In this document: piece after piece, positions 42,451 through 51,638 of the stretch
Layout: each line of letters begins with the position of its first letter
How positions within the stretch are numbered: position 1 is the stretch's first letter
Source of the DNA: Paenibacillus sp. XY044
Lineage (GTDB): Bacteria; Bacillota; Bacilli; Paenibacillales; Paenibacillaceae
Reading direction: 5' to 3'
NCBI RefSeq assembly: GCF_002257645.1
Contig: NZ_NQMO01000012.1
Span: 62,001 to 126,000, forward strand
Length of the DNA stretch: 64,000 nt
Position numbers and translations under genes: made by a program
The notes under the pieces: generated by a model
What the model saw: the letters and a program-made list of their open reading frames with translations, nothing else
Database searches by the model: none
Told to the model about the DNA's origin: nothing

Positions 42451-44577
42451 GTGGCTCAGCCCCCTATACATTTGAATGTTTCGATACATAGCGTGCCTGC
42501 GAAGGTGCCCTCTGCCTCTCCGGTTCCCCAAGCACGCCCCGCCTCCCTCTCCACCAGCCGGGAGCTGGTGGGCGCAGGCGACGCGGATGCGTTTTTCTTT
42601 CGCGATCTGGAGCGGATGGGCATCCTGCTGAACGCGCCGCAGATCGATGCCGTACGCCACGGGGACGGGCCAATGCTCGCCCTGGCGGGAGCCGGCTGCG
42701 GCAAAACGACCGTCCTGGCCGCCCGGACGGCTTATCTTATCGCGGTCCGCGGGGTTCCGGGTTCCCGAATTTTGCTGGTCACGTTTACGAGCAAGGCCGC
42801 CAAGGAGATCAAAGAAAGGATCGGGCGGATGCCCGGCATTTCCGCGGCCGCGGCTCGAGTCGTAGAAGCAAGGACGTTCCATTCTTTCGGGCTGCTGCTG
42901 CTGCGCCAGCACGGATATACTGAGCAGATCTTCGGTGAATTCACGGCCCAGCATACCATCATGAAAATGATTTTGCGCCGCCTGGATCACACCGGATCCT
43001 ATCAGCCCGAGACGCTGCTTGCGGCGCTGTCCGCCTGGAAAATGCAAGGCGGATGGCCGGACGACCTGCCCGAGACGACTAGAGAGGAGGCAGCCGTCAA
43101 ACGAATTCTTCTCGGCTATGAGGATTGGAAGGGCCAGCGGAACCAGTGGGATTTTGACGATATCCTCCTGCACGCCCGAAAGCTGCTCGACAACCCGGCT
43201 ACGCTGAAACGACTGCAGGACCGCTATCATTATTTGATGGTCGACGAATTCCAGGATACCAACGCGATCCAGTACGACCTGGTCCGGCGATTGGCGGAAC
43301 CCCGGCGCAATTTGGCGGTCGTCGGGGACGATGACCAGACCATCTATTCGTTTAACGGAGCCCGGCAGGAATCCATCCTCGAGTTCGACCGCGTCTATCC
43401 GGGTACCAGAATCGTGAATCTCAATATCAATTATCGGAGCGACAGCCGGATTCTTGGCCTGGGGAGCGCCCTCGTCCGTCATAACCGGCAGCGCAGGCCC
43501 AAGGAGCTGCTTGCGGCGGGAGCCCGCGGCTTCAAGCCTGCTTACTTGACCCCTGCGACCCCCGACGAAGAGGCACGATGGGTCGTTCAGCATATTCAGG
43601 AGCATGTCGGCCAGGACGGGCTGGACTACGGAGACATTGCCATTTTACACCGAACGGCCGACAGCAGCCGCGCCATTCTGGAGCAGCTGCTGCTGTGCGG
43701 AATTCCATTTGTCCAATTTGGCAGTGCACCGGTTTTCTATGACCAGTCGTTGATCAAACCGCTGATGGATCACCTGCGGCTGAGCCTGACGCCCCGGCGG
43801 AAGGAATCGCTGCAGAGTGTGCTCGGCCCTTTGTATGTACCAAAAGAGGATGGTATCTCTTATATTCGGCAGCAGGAGAAGCTCCAGGCCAAAAAGTATC
43901 CGCTCATCCATCTCTCCCGTTGGGAACGGCTCCAGCCTTTTCAGCAGGAGGCGGTCAAAGAGCGCATCCGGCTCATTAAATCGCTGAAATCCCTCAAACC
44001 GGCCTATGCCATCCAGGAAATGCGCAGACTGTTCTACGACAAGTACCTTCAGGCAGGCGATCCTTTGATTTATACCCAATATAAAGAGATGGTGAGCGAT
44101 ACGCTGGAGGAGTTCGAGAGCGCGGCGGGACGCTTTGATACCGTCGAGAAATTCGTGGCGTATGCGGACGAATTGACGGCCCGCCACGAGCAGATGGAGG
44201 CGGCCCGGGAGGAACAGAACACCAGCGCCGTTCAGCTCATGACGATCCACCGGGCCAAGGGGCTGGAGTTCCGCCAGGTGTATTGGATCGGCGCAAGTGA
44301 AGGGATTCTGCCGCACAGCTCCGCCTTGAAGAAGCAGCCTCCGGCGGACACCAAAGCCGGGCAGGCGCTGACGGACGAGCAGCAGCTGGCGGCCGCAGCG
44401 CTCGAGGAGGAGCGGCGGCTCGCTTACGTCGCAGTCACGCGGGCCAAGGAGAAGCTGTACATCAGCTCTCCCGCATACTACCACGGCAAGCCGTCGGCAC
44501 CGTCCCGATTTTTGCATGAAGCTTTCGGCATCCAGAACAATCAGGACTCTCCCAAGCCGGTTTCGCCCAGGCACTGA
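42451..44577 (+). CDS. UvrD/PcrA-type superfamily 1 DNA helicase
   Basis: A 708-residue ATP-dependent 3'-5' helicase from GTG 42451 (AAGGAGG 8 nt upstream). The motifs are complete: Walker A LAGAGCGKTTVL, Ia VTFTSKAAKEIKER, II MVDEFQDTNAIQ, III VVGDDDQTIYSFNGA, IV NINYRSDSRIL, V MTIHRAKGLEF and VI RRLAYVAVTRAKEKLYIS. The first 65 residues are a non-conserved Pro/Ser-rich lead. It is shorter than housekeeping PcrA (about 740-780) and lacks PcrA's C-terminal extension, so it is probably an accessory paralogue. Confidence 0.92.
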   Translation: MAQPPIHLNVSIHSVPAKVPSASPVPQARPASLSTSRELVGAGDADAFFFRDLERMGILLNAPQIDAVRHGDGPMLALAGAGCGKTTVLAARTAYLIAVRGVPGSRILLVTFTSKAAKEIKERIGRMPGISAAAARVVEARTFHSFGLLLLRQHGYTEQIFGEFTAQHTIMKMILRRLDHTGSYQPETLLAALSAWKMQGGWPDDLPETTREEAAVKRILLGYEDWKGQRNQWDFDDILLHARKLLDNPATLKRLQDRYHYLMVDEFQDTNAIQYDLVRRLAEPRRNLAVVGDDDQTIYSFNGARQESILEFDRVYPGTRIVNLNINYRSDSRILGLGSALVRHNRQRRPKELLAAGARGFKPAYLTPATPDEEARWVVQHIQEHVGQDGLDYGDIAILHRTADSSRAILEQLLLCGIPFVQFGSAPVFYDQSLIKPLMDHLRLSLTPRRKESLQSVLGPLYVPKEDGISYIRQQEKLQAKKYPLIHLSRWERLQPFQQEAVKERIRLIKSLKSLKPAYAIQEMRRLFYDKYLQAGDPLIYTQYKEMVSDTLEEFESAAGRFDTVEKFVAYADELTARHEQMEAAREEQNTSAVQLMTIHRAKGLEFRQVYWIGASEGILPHSSALKKQPPADTKAGQALTDEQQLAAAALEEERRLAYVAVTRAKEKLYISSPAYYHGKPSAPSRFLHEAFGIQNNQDSPKPVSPRH

Positions 44578-44714
44578 GGAAATTTCCTGATTCAAACCGG
44601 CTTCTCCCGTGTATAGATCAGTAAAAGCGTTCATGCCTGTCCGGAGCATCCACCGGAACTTTGCGATACACGGGATGCGCGGATGCTGCCATGGATGAGG
44701 GAGGAATCTGCCTT

Positions 44715-45083
44715 ATGGATACCGATAAGAAGCGTTACTATGTTTCCGTCAGCCATCAGCTGATTCAGGACGTGCCGAACGACTCCGCCGAATATGAGGT
44801 GCTGATGACCGAGACGGAAGTGTCGACACTACGGGATCTATTGGAGAAACTGGCCAAGGAAGACGAGTATGCATTCAAGCGCACCTTTGTTCCGTTTAAA
44901 TCGGCCGACCATGACGAGGCGGCTGATGAGTATAACGATAAACTGATCGATGTGTATGCTTATTTGCATGAGATCGGTGATGAAACAACGCGGCGTACGA
45001 TCGAGGATATGAATATTTTGGGTAAAATGCTGAATACCGATTACCACGATAAAGGTTATGAGGGATCTCCCCTGAACAAATAA
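44715..45083 (+). CDS. Conserved-looking acidic protein of unknown function
   Basis: A 122-residue hydrophilic protein with GGAGG 10 nt before ATG 44715. Helix-rich sequence (LMTETEVSTLRDLLEKLAKEDEYAFKRTFVPF) contains no membrane segment and no cysteines. It lies 138 bp after the helicase gene on the same strand and before tandem MITE-like elements. The family was not recognised. Confidence 0.7.
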   Translation: MDTDKKRYYVSVSHQLIQDVPNDSAEYEVLMTETEVSTLRDLLEKLAKEDEYAFKRTFVPFKSADHDEAADEYNDKLIDVYAYLHEIGDETTRRTIEDMNILGKMLNTDYHDKGYEGSPLNK

Positions 45084-45252
45084 AGGGATGATCGCAATCC
45101 CTTCTGCAGCCCTTGTCCCGCCTGACTTCCCGGTACGCTGGTACATGGAATTCGGACGGATGGCAGGGGCTTTTGCGGCCTTTACAGGATTGCTGCAGTG
45201 CCGCCTTGCTTTGCTTCACCTTCCTATTTTCAGGTAAAATGTAACCATATAG

Positions 45253-45339
45253 ATAGATTGAATTAAAGAAGGCCACATCTTTGACACGGTTATTTTCCGT
45301 GGATCAAGGAATGACAATTAAAACTTTAATTCATTCTAT
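45253..45339 (+). mobile_element. 87-bp MITE-like element, copy C
   Basis: Bounded by ATAGATTGAATTAAAG (45253-45268) and CTTTAATTCATTCTAT (45324-45339), inverted repeats differing at one position. Exactly 87 bp, as for the other copies; the interior is only weakly similar to them. It abuts copy B directly. Confidence 0.7.
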
Positions 45340-45426
45340 ATAGATTGAACTAAAGTTTTGCATTGAACTTCCTGTTATAAACGACCCAAGACGGCCTTTA
45401 ACATTCATTTCTTTAGTTCATTCTAT
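45340..45426 (-). mobile_element. 87-bp MITE-like element, copy B
   Basis: Bounded by ATAGATTGAACTAAAG (45340-45355) and CTTTAGTTCATTCTAT (45411-45426), one mismatch between arms. Its reverse complement matches 25281-25367 along the whole 87 bp. It ends about 35 bp before the alarmone synthetase start, within its 5' region. Confidence 0.75.
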
Positions 45427-45462
45427 ACAGCACCTCAATTTGCAGATAGGTAGGAGATTGGC

Positions 45463-46203
45463 ATGAACGAACAGCAGAACCCACAGCTAGTCGTAAGTCC
45501 CGTAACGTTGAAAGACCTGCATCAGCTCGATATAGATAACAACTTGCTCCGGCAATTCGAAGAATGGAAGAAGCTTCCCATGCTGTACAAACTGGCCCTG
45601 GAGGAGCTCCAGAGCAAAATCAAGCTGATCAAGACCGAACTGAAGCTGCAGGACGGATACAGCCCTATCGAACATATCAAGGTCCGGATCAAAGAGCCCA
45701 AGAGCATCATGAACAAAATGGAGCGCAAGGGCTATGAGCTGACGATGGAGAACATTCTGAACCAGATCCACGATATCGCCGGCATGCGGATCGTCTGCGC
45801 GTTCGTCCAGGACATTTACCGGCTGCTTGACCACTTATCCCATCGCGACGACATCCGCCTGATCGAGGTCAAGGATTATATCGCCCATCCGAAGCCCAAC
45901 GGCTATCAAAGCCTGCACATCATCGTGGCCGTGCCGCTGATCCTGATCGAAGGCACACGCTGGATGAAAGTCGAAATCCAGATGCGGACTTTGGCCATGG
46001 ATTTCTGGGCAAGCATGGAGCATATTATTTTCTACAAATATGACAAACAGGTTCCGCCCCATGTGGTGGCTGAGCTGAAAGAGGCTTCCCTGGCCGCCGA
46101 CAAGCTGGATCACCAGATGTTGAGGCTCCGTCAGGAGATTCTTGCAGAGAACGGCGAATTGATCGAGGGAGCCCTGCATGAGTTGCATGAGGACGAAAGC
46201 TAA
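45463..46203 (+). CDS. Small alarmone synthetase (RelP/RelQ-type GTP pyrophosphokinase)
   Basis: A 246-residue cytosolic enzyme making (p)ppGpp from ATP and GTP/GDP. Only the synthetase domain is present: IHDIAGMRIVCAFVQDIYRL, the GTP-binding HPKPNGYQSLHIIV and VEIQMRTLAMDFWASMEH. There is no HD hydrolase or TGS domain. It is about 35 residues longer than Bacillus YjbM/YwaC, mainly at the N-terminus (VSPVTLKDLHQLDIDNNLL). AGGAG precedes ATG 45463. Expression may be influenced by the MITE-like repeats directly upstream. Confidence 0.92.
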   Translation: MNEQQNPQLVVSPVTLKDLHQLDIDNNLLRQFEEWKKLPMLYKLALEELQSKIKLIKTELKLQDGYSPIEHIKVRIKEPKSIMNKMERKGYELTMENILNQIHDIAGMRIVCAFVQDIYRLLDHLSHRDDIRLIEVKDYIAHPKPNGYQSLHIIVAVPLILIEGTRWMKVEIQMRTLAMDFWASMEHIIFYKYDKQVPPHVVAELKEASLAADKLDHQMLRLRQEILAENGELIEGALHELHEDES

Positions 46204-46287
46204 ATCCGTGCGAAAGCCAGGATCCGAGTCGATGGCATGAACATAAGGCAGCGACCGGATATCGAAATAAGAAACGTCTGGATAAGT

Positions 46288-46321
46288 AAAAAGCCGTTCC
46301 CTCCCTTAGGGTACGGCTTTT
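46288..46321. terminator. Bidirectional terminator between alarmone synthetase and vanY-type gene
   Basis: AAAAGCCGT with ACGGCTTTT encloses CCCT/AGGG and has A and T flanks on both sides, so it serves both convergent genes. Confidence 0.8.
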
Positions 46322-46345
46322 GGGCGTGTGGCAAGGACAGCATCG

Positions 46346-47188
46346 TTACAGCTTCATGTTCGCTTCGTCAAAATAGTCCTCAAGCGCAAGCCCGCTCCGG
46401 GCGATGTCCGGCGCCAGGACCGTCCCGATATAGCGGATGTGCCACGGCTCGTACACGTAGCCGGTAATGCTCTCCAGCCCTTCGGGATACCGGACGATAA
46501 AGCCATACTCGGCGGCATGCGCCGCAAGCCAGCGCCCTTCCTGGGACGAGCCGAATACGGACCCCAGCACGTTGCCGACGCTGGGGCTCGAGACGTCCAT
46601 CGTCAGGCCCGTCTGATGCTCGCTCGTCCCTGGGACGGCGCTGACGCGGGCGGCTTCCCCCGCACCCTTTGTGCGCACATGGTGCTCATAAACGGCCTCT
46701 TGACGCTGATACGACCGGTAGCCGGAGACGGCCCGCAGCTCCATGCCGGCCTGCGCCGCCCCTGCGAACAGCGTCTCGAGCGCCGCGGCGGCTTCTTTAC
46801 GCATATGCCGCTTCTCGTGCGGTCCGTCGAACGTAAAGGGCACGTCCGGTTCCACAAGGTCGCCGGGCGCATACCCCTCCGGGAGGCTGCGCTGTTTATT
46901 GACCACCACGGTGACCGCATCCGGGTTGGTTACCACCTGCTTCCCGTTCACGCTCCTGGCTGTGGCCTGCAGCGAACTTTCGCTGCGCTTGGCCAGTACG
47001 GGATCGGCAACCCGCTCACGGACCGCTTGCCCGCCGGCATCCGGACCGCCGGGTGACCGAAGGGCTTGTCCGCTCTCCTGCCCGGCACCCTCCGACCACT
47101 CACAGCCGCCAAGCACGGCGGACGCCGAAATCACCAGAGCCGCCAAGAGGCAGGCACCCAGGCTTCCGGTGCGGGACAGCCCGTTCAC
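46346..47188 (-). CDS. D-alanyl-D-alanine carboxypeptidase-type lipoprotein (VanY, M15B)
   Basis: A 280-residue exported peptidase acting on peptidoglycan stems. The signal peptide ends in SAVLGGC (lipidation). Zinc motifs are SGYRSYQRQEAVY, SEHQTGLTMDVSS and EPWHIRYIG. The start is GTG 47188, overlapping the SWIM gene stop as GTGA with GGAG 8 nt upstream, so it is translationally coupled to that gene. It could act as a cell-wall remodelling enzyme; vancomycin resistance is not implied. Confidence 0.88.
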   Translation of the reverse strand: MNGLSRTGSLGACLLAALVISASAVLGGCEWSEGAGQESGQALRSPGGPDAGGQAVRERVADPVLAKRSESSLQATARSVNGKQVVTNPDAVTVVVNKQRSLPEGYAPGDLVEPDVPFTFDGPHEKRHMRKEAAAALETLFAGAAQAGMELRAVSGYRSYQRQEAVYEHHVRTKGAGEAARVSAVPGTSEHQTGLTMDVSSPSVGNVLGSVFGSSQEGRWLAAHAAEYGFIVRYPEGLESITGYVYEPWHIRYIGTVLAPDIARSGLALEDYFDEANMKL

Positions 47189-47943
47189 GGTCTGTTCTCC
47201 GGAGCCGAAGCCCGGGACGCCGCTGCCGAAGGTACCCGCTTCAGCTGCTCCTTGGCCCTCGCCGCGGTCTGCGACTTGATCGAGCGGATCACCTGCCGGG
47301 CCGCCGTAACTTTGGGCAGGAGGCCGGACCAATCTTCCTCCGGCATTTCCTTGGCGGGCACGGCCTCCAGATGGACGGCCACCTCCCGGAATGGCGCTCC
47401 CGGCTCATGCAGCATGCCCTGCTGCGCTGCTTCCGCCAGCCATTCGCCGGGAGACGGGCCGCCTTTGCCCTTCTCCTCAAGGGAGGATAGGTCACCGGAG
47501 GCCAGCTTGACATCGCCCGGCGGCAGCGAATCAGCCCAGTCGCCGAAGACCCGGCCGAGCAGCTCCTCGCGGGGGAGCCCCAGCAGCGTCAGCATCAAGA
47601 GCGGCTCCTCCGCCAGGCGCTGTCGGATAGCCGGCATCGACTCCGCTGCATGGGGGCATCCCTCTTCGCCGCAGCTGCAAACCGCCTCACCCCAAGTCAG
47701 GGTGGCTTGCCCGAACAGCTCATCCAGCCAGGACAGCCGGCTTCCCTGAAGCAGCAAATAAAGGTCGGCCGGGCAATCGTACAGCCTCTCCACGACGGAT
47801 TCCCCGGTCACGTCGCCGTCCAACGTCACCGGAATACCGAGGGTCCACTCCTTGCGGCCTTCTCCGGTCTTCCCTTGCGCCCGGATCAATCCGGGCTCCG
47901 CTTCCACGAGGAGCTCCGGTCGGTCGTTACCTTGTGACTTCAT
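47185..47943 (-). CDS. SWIM zinc-finger protein, partner of the SNF2 ATPase
   Basis: A 252-residue soluble protein with a SWIM-like CxCxnCxH cluster at CSCGEEGCPHA (about residues 88-98). The region before it (LDELFGQATLTWGEAV) is also SWIM-like. The rest has no recognised domain and ends in a Lys/Ala/Pro-rich tail. Genes of this type are typically next to SNF2-family helicases, here 265 bp downstream of one. GGAGG precedes the ATG. It probably assists a DNA- or RNA-associated ATPase. Confidence 0.82.
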   Translation of the reverse strand: MKSQGNDRPELLVEAEPGLIRAQGKTGEGRKEWTLGIPVTLDGDVTGESVVERLYDCPADLYLLLQGSRLSWLDELFGQATLTWGEAVCSCGEEGCPHAAESMPAIRQRLAEEPLLMLTLLGLPREELLGRVFGDWADSLPPGDVKLASGDLSSLEEKGKGGPSPGEWLAEAAQQGMLHEPGAPFREVAVHLEAVPAKEMPEEDWSGLLPKVTAARQVIRSIKSQTAARAKEQLKRVPSAAASRASAPENRP

Positions 47944-48207
47944 CCCTTATTCCCTCCTTTGCTGACATCGCCGTCACCATCATTGACTGCAAATGTCTTC
48001 ATCACCTATTCGGCAAACCGCCAGGCTCAACGCCTGAATCGGCCTTCTGCAGCGCTGCACCGGACCATAGTATGCCCCTGCAGTCACGACTTCATATCCA
48101 TGCACACATCAAGCAAATCATGATCTGCCGATGATCCTCCTTCCCTAGAATCGGAGGCGATCAACAATACAGCTTTGCCTGGTCAGAAAGTGTTCACGCC
48201 GCCCTGC

Positions 48208-51200
48208 CTACATCCAGTCTTCCCCTTGCAGCATAATCAGTTCCTTCAGCTCGTGATCCGACATCTCGGTCAGCCACGTTTCTCCCGAACCGACGACCTG
48301 CTCGGAGAGCGACTTTTTATGCTCGATCAGCTCGTCGATCCGCTCCTCGAGCGTCCCTTGGCAGATCAGCTTGTGCACCTGTACATTTTTCTGCTGGCCG
48401 ATCCGGAATACCCGGTCCGTCGCCTGATTTTCCACGGCCGGATTCCACCACCGGTCGTAATGCAGCACATGATTGGCCCGGGTCAAATTCAGCCCGACGC
48501 CTCCCGCCTTCAACGATAGCACGAAGAAGGATGGGCCCTCGCCCTCCTGAAAGGAGATGACCATATCATCGCGATCCTGTTTGGAAACGCCGCCATGAAG
48601 AAAGAACGGCGCCTTGCCATAGCGCTCCTTCAGCCTGGACACCAGAAGATGCCCCATTCCCACGTACTGCGTGAAGATCAGCGCCGACTCCTGGTTCTCC
48701 TGGATGTTGTCAAGCAGATCGAAGAGCCGTTCCATTTTCCCGGAAGACTCGGATTTAGCGCCCCGAGCATCTTCCCTGCCGAGCAGCAGCGGCGAATCGC
48801 AAATCTGCTTCAGCTTCGTCAGCGAGGACAGCACCAGCCCTTTCCGGGCGATGCCCGTCTGCTGTCCGATCTGGCCCATCATCTGGTCCACGACCGATTG
48901 ATACATCGCTCCCTGCACTTCCGTCAGCGTGCAGTAGGATTTGATTTCCAGCTTCTCGGGCAGATCCTTGCGGATGTCCGGATCGCTCTTCAGGCGTCTC
49001 ATCATAAAGGGCGATACAAGCTTATGCAGCTCCTGCAGCTTCCCGGGCGCGACCTCTCCCGTCGTGTACCGCTGCCTGAAAGAAGTGGAAGAACCGAGAT
49101 AACCCGGATTGAGAAATTGGAAGATCGACCACAGCTCTCCGAGGCGGTTCTCCACCGGCGTCCCGGTCATCGCGATGCGGTGCGGCGCCGACAGCTTCAT
49201 AACGCTCTGCGCCTGCTTGGTCCGGTAGTTCTTAATGTACTGGGCTTCGTCCAGCACGACGGTGGACCACAGGACCGAGGCCAAGTCCGCACCATCTCTT
49301 CCAGCCAAATGGTAGGTCGTCAGCACGACGTCGTGCTGACGCGCCTGCTCCAAAAATTCATCCCCGTGAAGACGGCGGTTGCCGTGATGGATGTACAGCG
49401 CGAGCCCAGGCGCAAAGCGCTGCATTTCCCGCTGCCAGTTGCCCAGCAGTGAGGTCGGGCACACGATCAGCACAGGAGGATTGTCCTGCTTGTGCTGATC
49501 CAGCAGGCAGGTAATCACCTGCACCGTCTTTCCGAGACCCATGTCATCGGCCAGGCAGACGCCGAAGCCCATGTCTCTCATCGCGGCCAGCCATTGGTAG
49601 CCTCGCTCCTGATAGGGGCGGAGCACTCCGTGCAGCGAAGCGGGAACCGAGCGAACAGGTACCTTCTTCGGCCCCTCCTCCCCAAGAAGGGACTGCAGGT
49701 AGCCCATCGTCTCCAGCTCCAGCACCGGAATGCCCTTCCACATGCGTTCGCCGTCTTCTCCCGCGCTTAGATGCATCCAGTCGGACATATTCATTTCGCC
49801 TTCGTCATGCTTCTTGATATAACGCAGTACCTGGCGAATTTCCTTCAGATCCAGTTCGATCCATTCCCCGCGAAATTTCACATACGGCAGATTCGATTCG
49901 GCCAGCTCGGCCAGTTCCTCCCGGGTGAGGGTGTGGCCCTCAAGCGCCGCTTCCACCCGGAAGGAGACAAGCTGCTCAAGGCCGATGACCGGATGGCCCG
50001 GCGCACCTCCGCCTGCGCCTTCCGCCAGCATCTTCAGCGATAATCCCACACGGCGGCGCCCCTTCCGGCTCCACCGGGAAGGCATCTGCACCGTGATGCC
50101 GACTTTCGTCAGCTTCGGAACCGAGAGGCGGACAAAGGCGATCATCTCCTCCGTGGTGAGCTCGAGGCTCTCCGGAGCCGGGCCCCGAAGCGCTTCAGCC
50201 AGCTCCGGGGACAGCTTCGACGCATCGCCGAGCGCACGGAGCATCTGCTCCTGCACATTCGGAAAGACGCGGCCGCGGCGGCTAATATCCCGTTCCCGGT
50301 ACGACCAGATGGCCCGGATTGGAATCCATGCCCCAAACTCATCCTGAAACTCCGCCCAGAACGAAACACACCAGCGTTCCTCTTCTTCAGTATGGCAGGG
50401 CTCAAGCCGCAGTCCCAACTGCATCCGGCCCTGTGCTGCAGCATCCTCACTTTCCACGGCCGGGACCGAGGTCCCCCCCGTCTCGGCAACCGCCGACGCC
50501 AGCTCCTCCATCTCTTCCGTGCTTCCATTGACCGGGATGATCCGGCTAGCAGTCAGGGCACTGTTCCACCACAGCTCCGCCACCGGGGAATATCCTCTCC
50601 GATAGTCGGAATGGTAGCGGGAAAATTTACTCTCGTTCTCACGGATCACTTCCCTGACCTGGGCGTGGATCATGGTCCCCAGAAACGAATGCAGCAAAAA
50701 CGCCCCCGCTTCCTCCTTCGTCATCGCATCCCTGCCGGATAGTGCCGGCACGCCAAGCGCGACGGGCGGCATCGCCGCCGCCAGCTGCAGGAAGCGCTCC
50801 GCGTCCTGAGGCCGGTTTAGGCTCGGCTTCCATTCCGCTGCCAGCGCCTGCTCCCCCGATCGGCGGCGAGCGCCGTTCGATGGAACCGGTGCCGTACCCG
50901 GCGCGATACAGCCGCGCAGCATCAGTTCAAGGGAAAACCGGGCCGCCTGGGCCCAGTAATCCATCTCCGCTCCAGGCTGGATCCCCGCCTGCCGGATGTA
51001 TGCCTCATCCCATGCAATAAGCAAACTGAAGGCGTCGGAGGCGTTCAGGGCAAGCCCCTCCAGCGTTCTGCCCATGAGCTGTCGCCGATCCCCCCGGCGG
51101 CTCGTACGCTGGGCCGCATGTGCGGACGGATACTTGAGCTCGGCCAGCCTGAGCGCAGCCTGGGCAAAAGGGCGCGTCCCGTCCGACAGCGTCAGCTGCT

Positions 51201-51300
51201 TGACCACTTTGCTCCATGCGTCCACTCTCGGTTCGGACATCTCTCCTAAAAAACAAAAAAACACATCACCAAGCCATACGCCATAAAGCGGTTGATTCAT
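48208..51300 (-). CDS. SNF2-family DEAD/DEAH-box ATPase (bacterial HepA/RapA-like)
   Basis: A 1030-residue double-stranded-DNA translocase. The N-terminal half contains the bacterial SNF2-associated domain (LTKVGITVQMPSRW, VKFRGEWIELD). The C-terminal half has helicase motif I CLADDMGLGKTVQ, Ia VLIVCPTSLLGNW, II VLDEAQYIKN, III MTGTPVENRLGELWSIFQF, IV-V VLSLKAGGVGLNLTRAN and VI DRVFRIGQQKNVQVHKLI. The role is likely remodelling of protein-DNA complexes, for example recycling RNA polymerase or assisting repair. CAGGAG precedes ATG 51300. Confidence 0.95.
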   Translation of the reverse strand: MNQPLYGVWLGDVFFCFLGEMSEPRVDAWSKVVKQLTLSDGTRPFAQAALRLAELKYPSAHAAQRTSRRGDRRQLMGRTLEGLALNASDAFSLLIAWDEAYIRQAGIQPGAEMDYWAQAARFSLELMLRGCIAPGTAPVPSNGARRRSGEQALAAEWKPSLNRPQDAERFLQLAAAMPPVALGVPALSGRDAMTKEEAGAFLLHSFLGTMIHAQVREVIRENESKFSRYHSDYRRGYSPVAELWWNSALTASRIIPVNGSTEEMEELASAVAETGGTSVPAVESEDAAAQGRMQLGLRLEPCHTEEEERWCVSFWAEFQDEFGAWIPIRAIWSYRERDISRRGRVFPNVQEQMLRALGDASKLSPELAEALRGPAPESLELTTEEMIAFVRLSVPKLTKVGITVQMPSRWSRKGRRRVGLSLKMLAEGAGGGAPGHPVIGLEQLVSFRVEAALEGHTLTREELAELAESNLPYVKFRGEWIELDLKEIRQVLRYIKKHDEGEMNMSDWMHLSAGEDGERMWKGIPVLELETMGYLQSLLGEEGPKKVPVRSVPASLHGVLRPYQERGYQWLAAMRDMGFGVCLADDMGLGKTVQVITCLLDQHKQDNPPVLIVCPTSLLGNWQREMQRFAPGLALYIHHGNRRLHGDEFLEQARQHDVVLTTYHLAGRDGADLASVLWSTVVLDEAQYIKNYRTKQAQSVMKLSAPHRIAMTGTPVENRLGELWSIFQFLNPGYLGSSTSFRQRYTTGEVAPGKLQELHKLVSPFMMRRLKSDPDIRKDLPEKLEIKSYCTLTEVQGAMYQSVVDQMMGQIGQQTGIARKGLVLSSLTKLKQICDSPLLLGREDARGAKSESSGKMERLFDLLDNIQENQESALIFTQYVGMGHLLVSRLKERYGKAPFFLHGGVSKQDRDDMVISFQEGEGPSFFVLSLKAGGVGLNLTRANHVLHYDRWWNPAVENQATDRVFRIGQQKNVQVHKLICQGTLEERIDELIEHKKSLSEQVVGSGETWLTEMSDHELKELIMLQGEDWM

Positions 51301-51471
51301 GGTAGTCTCCTGTCATATCCGTAGTTACACATATACTTCCATCTTATACGAAAACGCATGAATTTAAAAACGAGATGCTGCTCTTTTTTAGGCATTTTTC
51401 ACTATTTTTTATGTTCTTTACCCACCATCCCGCGGCCTGGCACCTCCCTAACGTGATCGTGCGAAAATCAT
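51301..51471. other. Upstream region of the SNF2 gene
   Basis: An AT-rich stretch between the SNF2 start and the terminator of the next operon. A minus-strand TATAAG box lies near 51345, but no well-spaced -35 was convincing. No gene is supported. Confidence 0.35.
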
Positions 51472-51529
51472 TAAAAAGCCGGAAGCCGGTCCTGGGAGCT
51501 CTAAGCTCCCTGAACCGGTTCCGGCTTTA
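51472..51529 (-). terminator. Strong terminator of the second sugar-importer operon
   Basis: AAAGCCGGAA/CCGGCTTT outer arms, CCGGT/ACCGG and an inner GGGAGCT/AGCTCCC form a long stepped hairpin. It is followed on the minus strand by T5 and more T-rich sequence. Confidence 0.85.
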
Positions 51530-51638
51530 TTCCATCAGAAATCCGATTAGCGATACTCATTCCGGGTACAAATAGCTTGCCATCCGATCAAGCCAGGACA
51601 AGGGCCATGGTGCTCAGACGCACGGAGGCCGGCAGCCG

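Noticed and set aside
46346..47188. Vancomycin resistance determinant (vanY)
   Set aside because: No vanHAX, vanRS or related genes nearby; stand-alone M15B carboxypeptidase lipoproteins are common in Bacillota.
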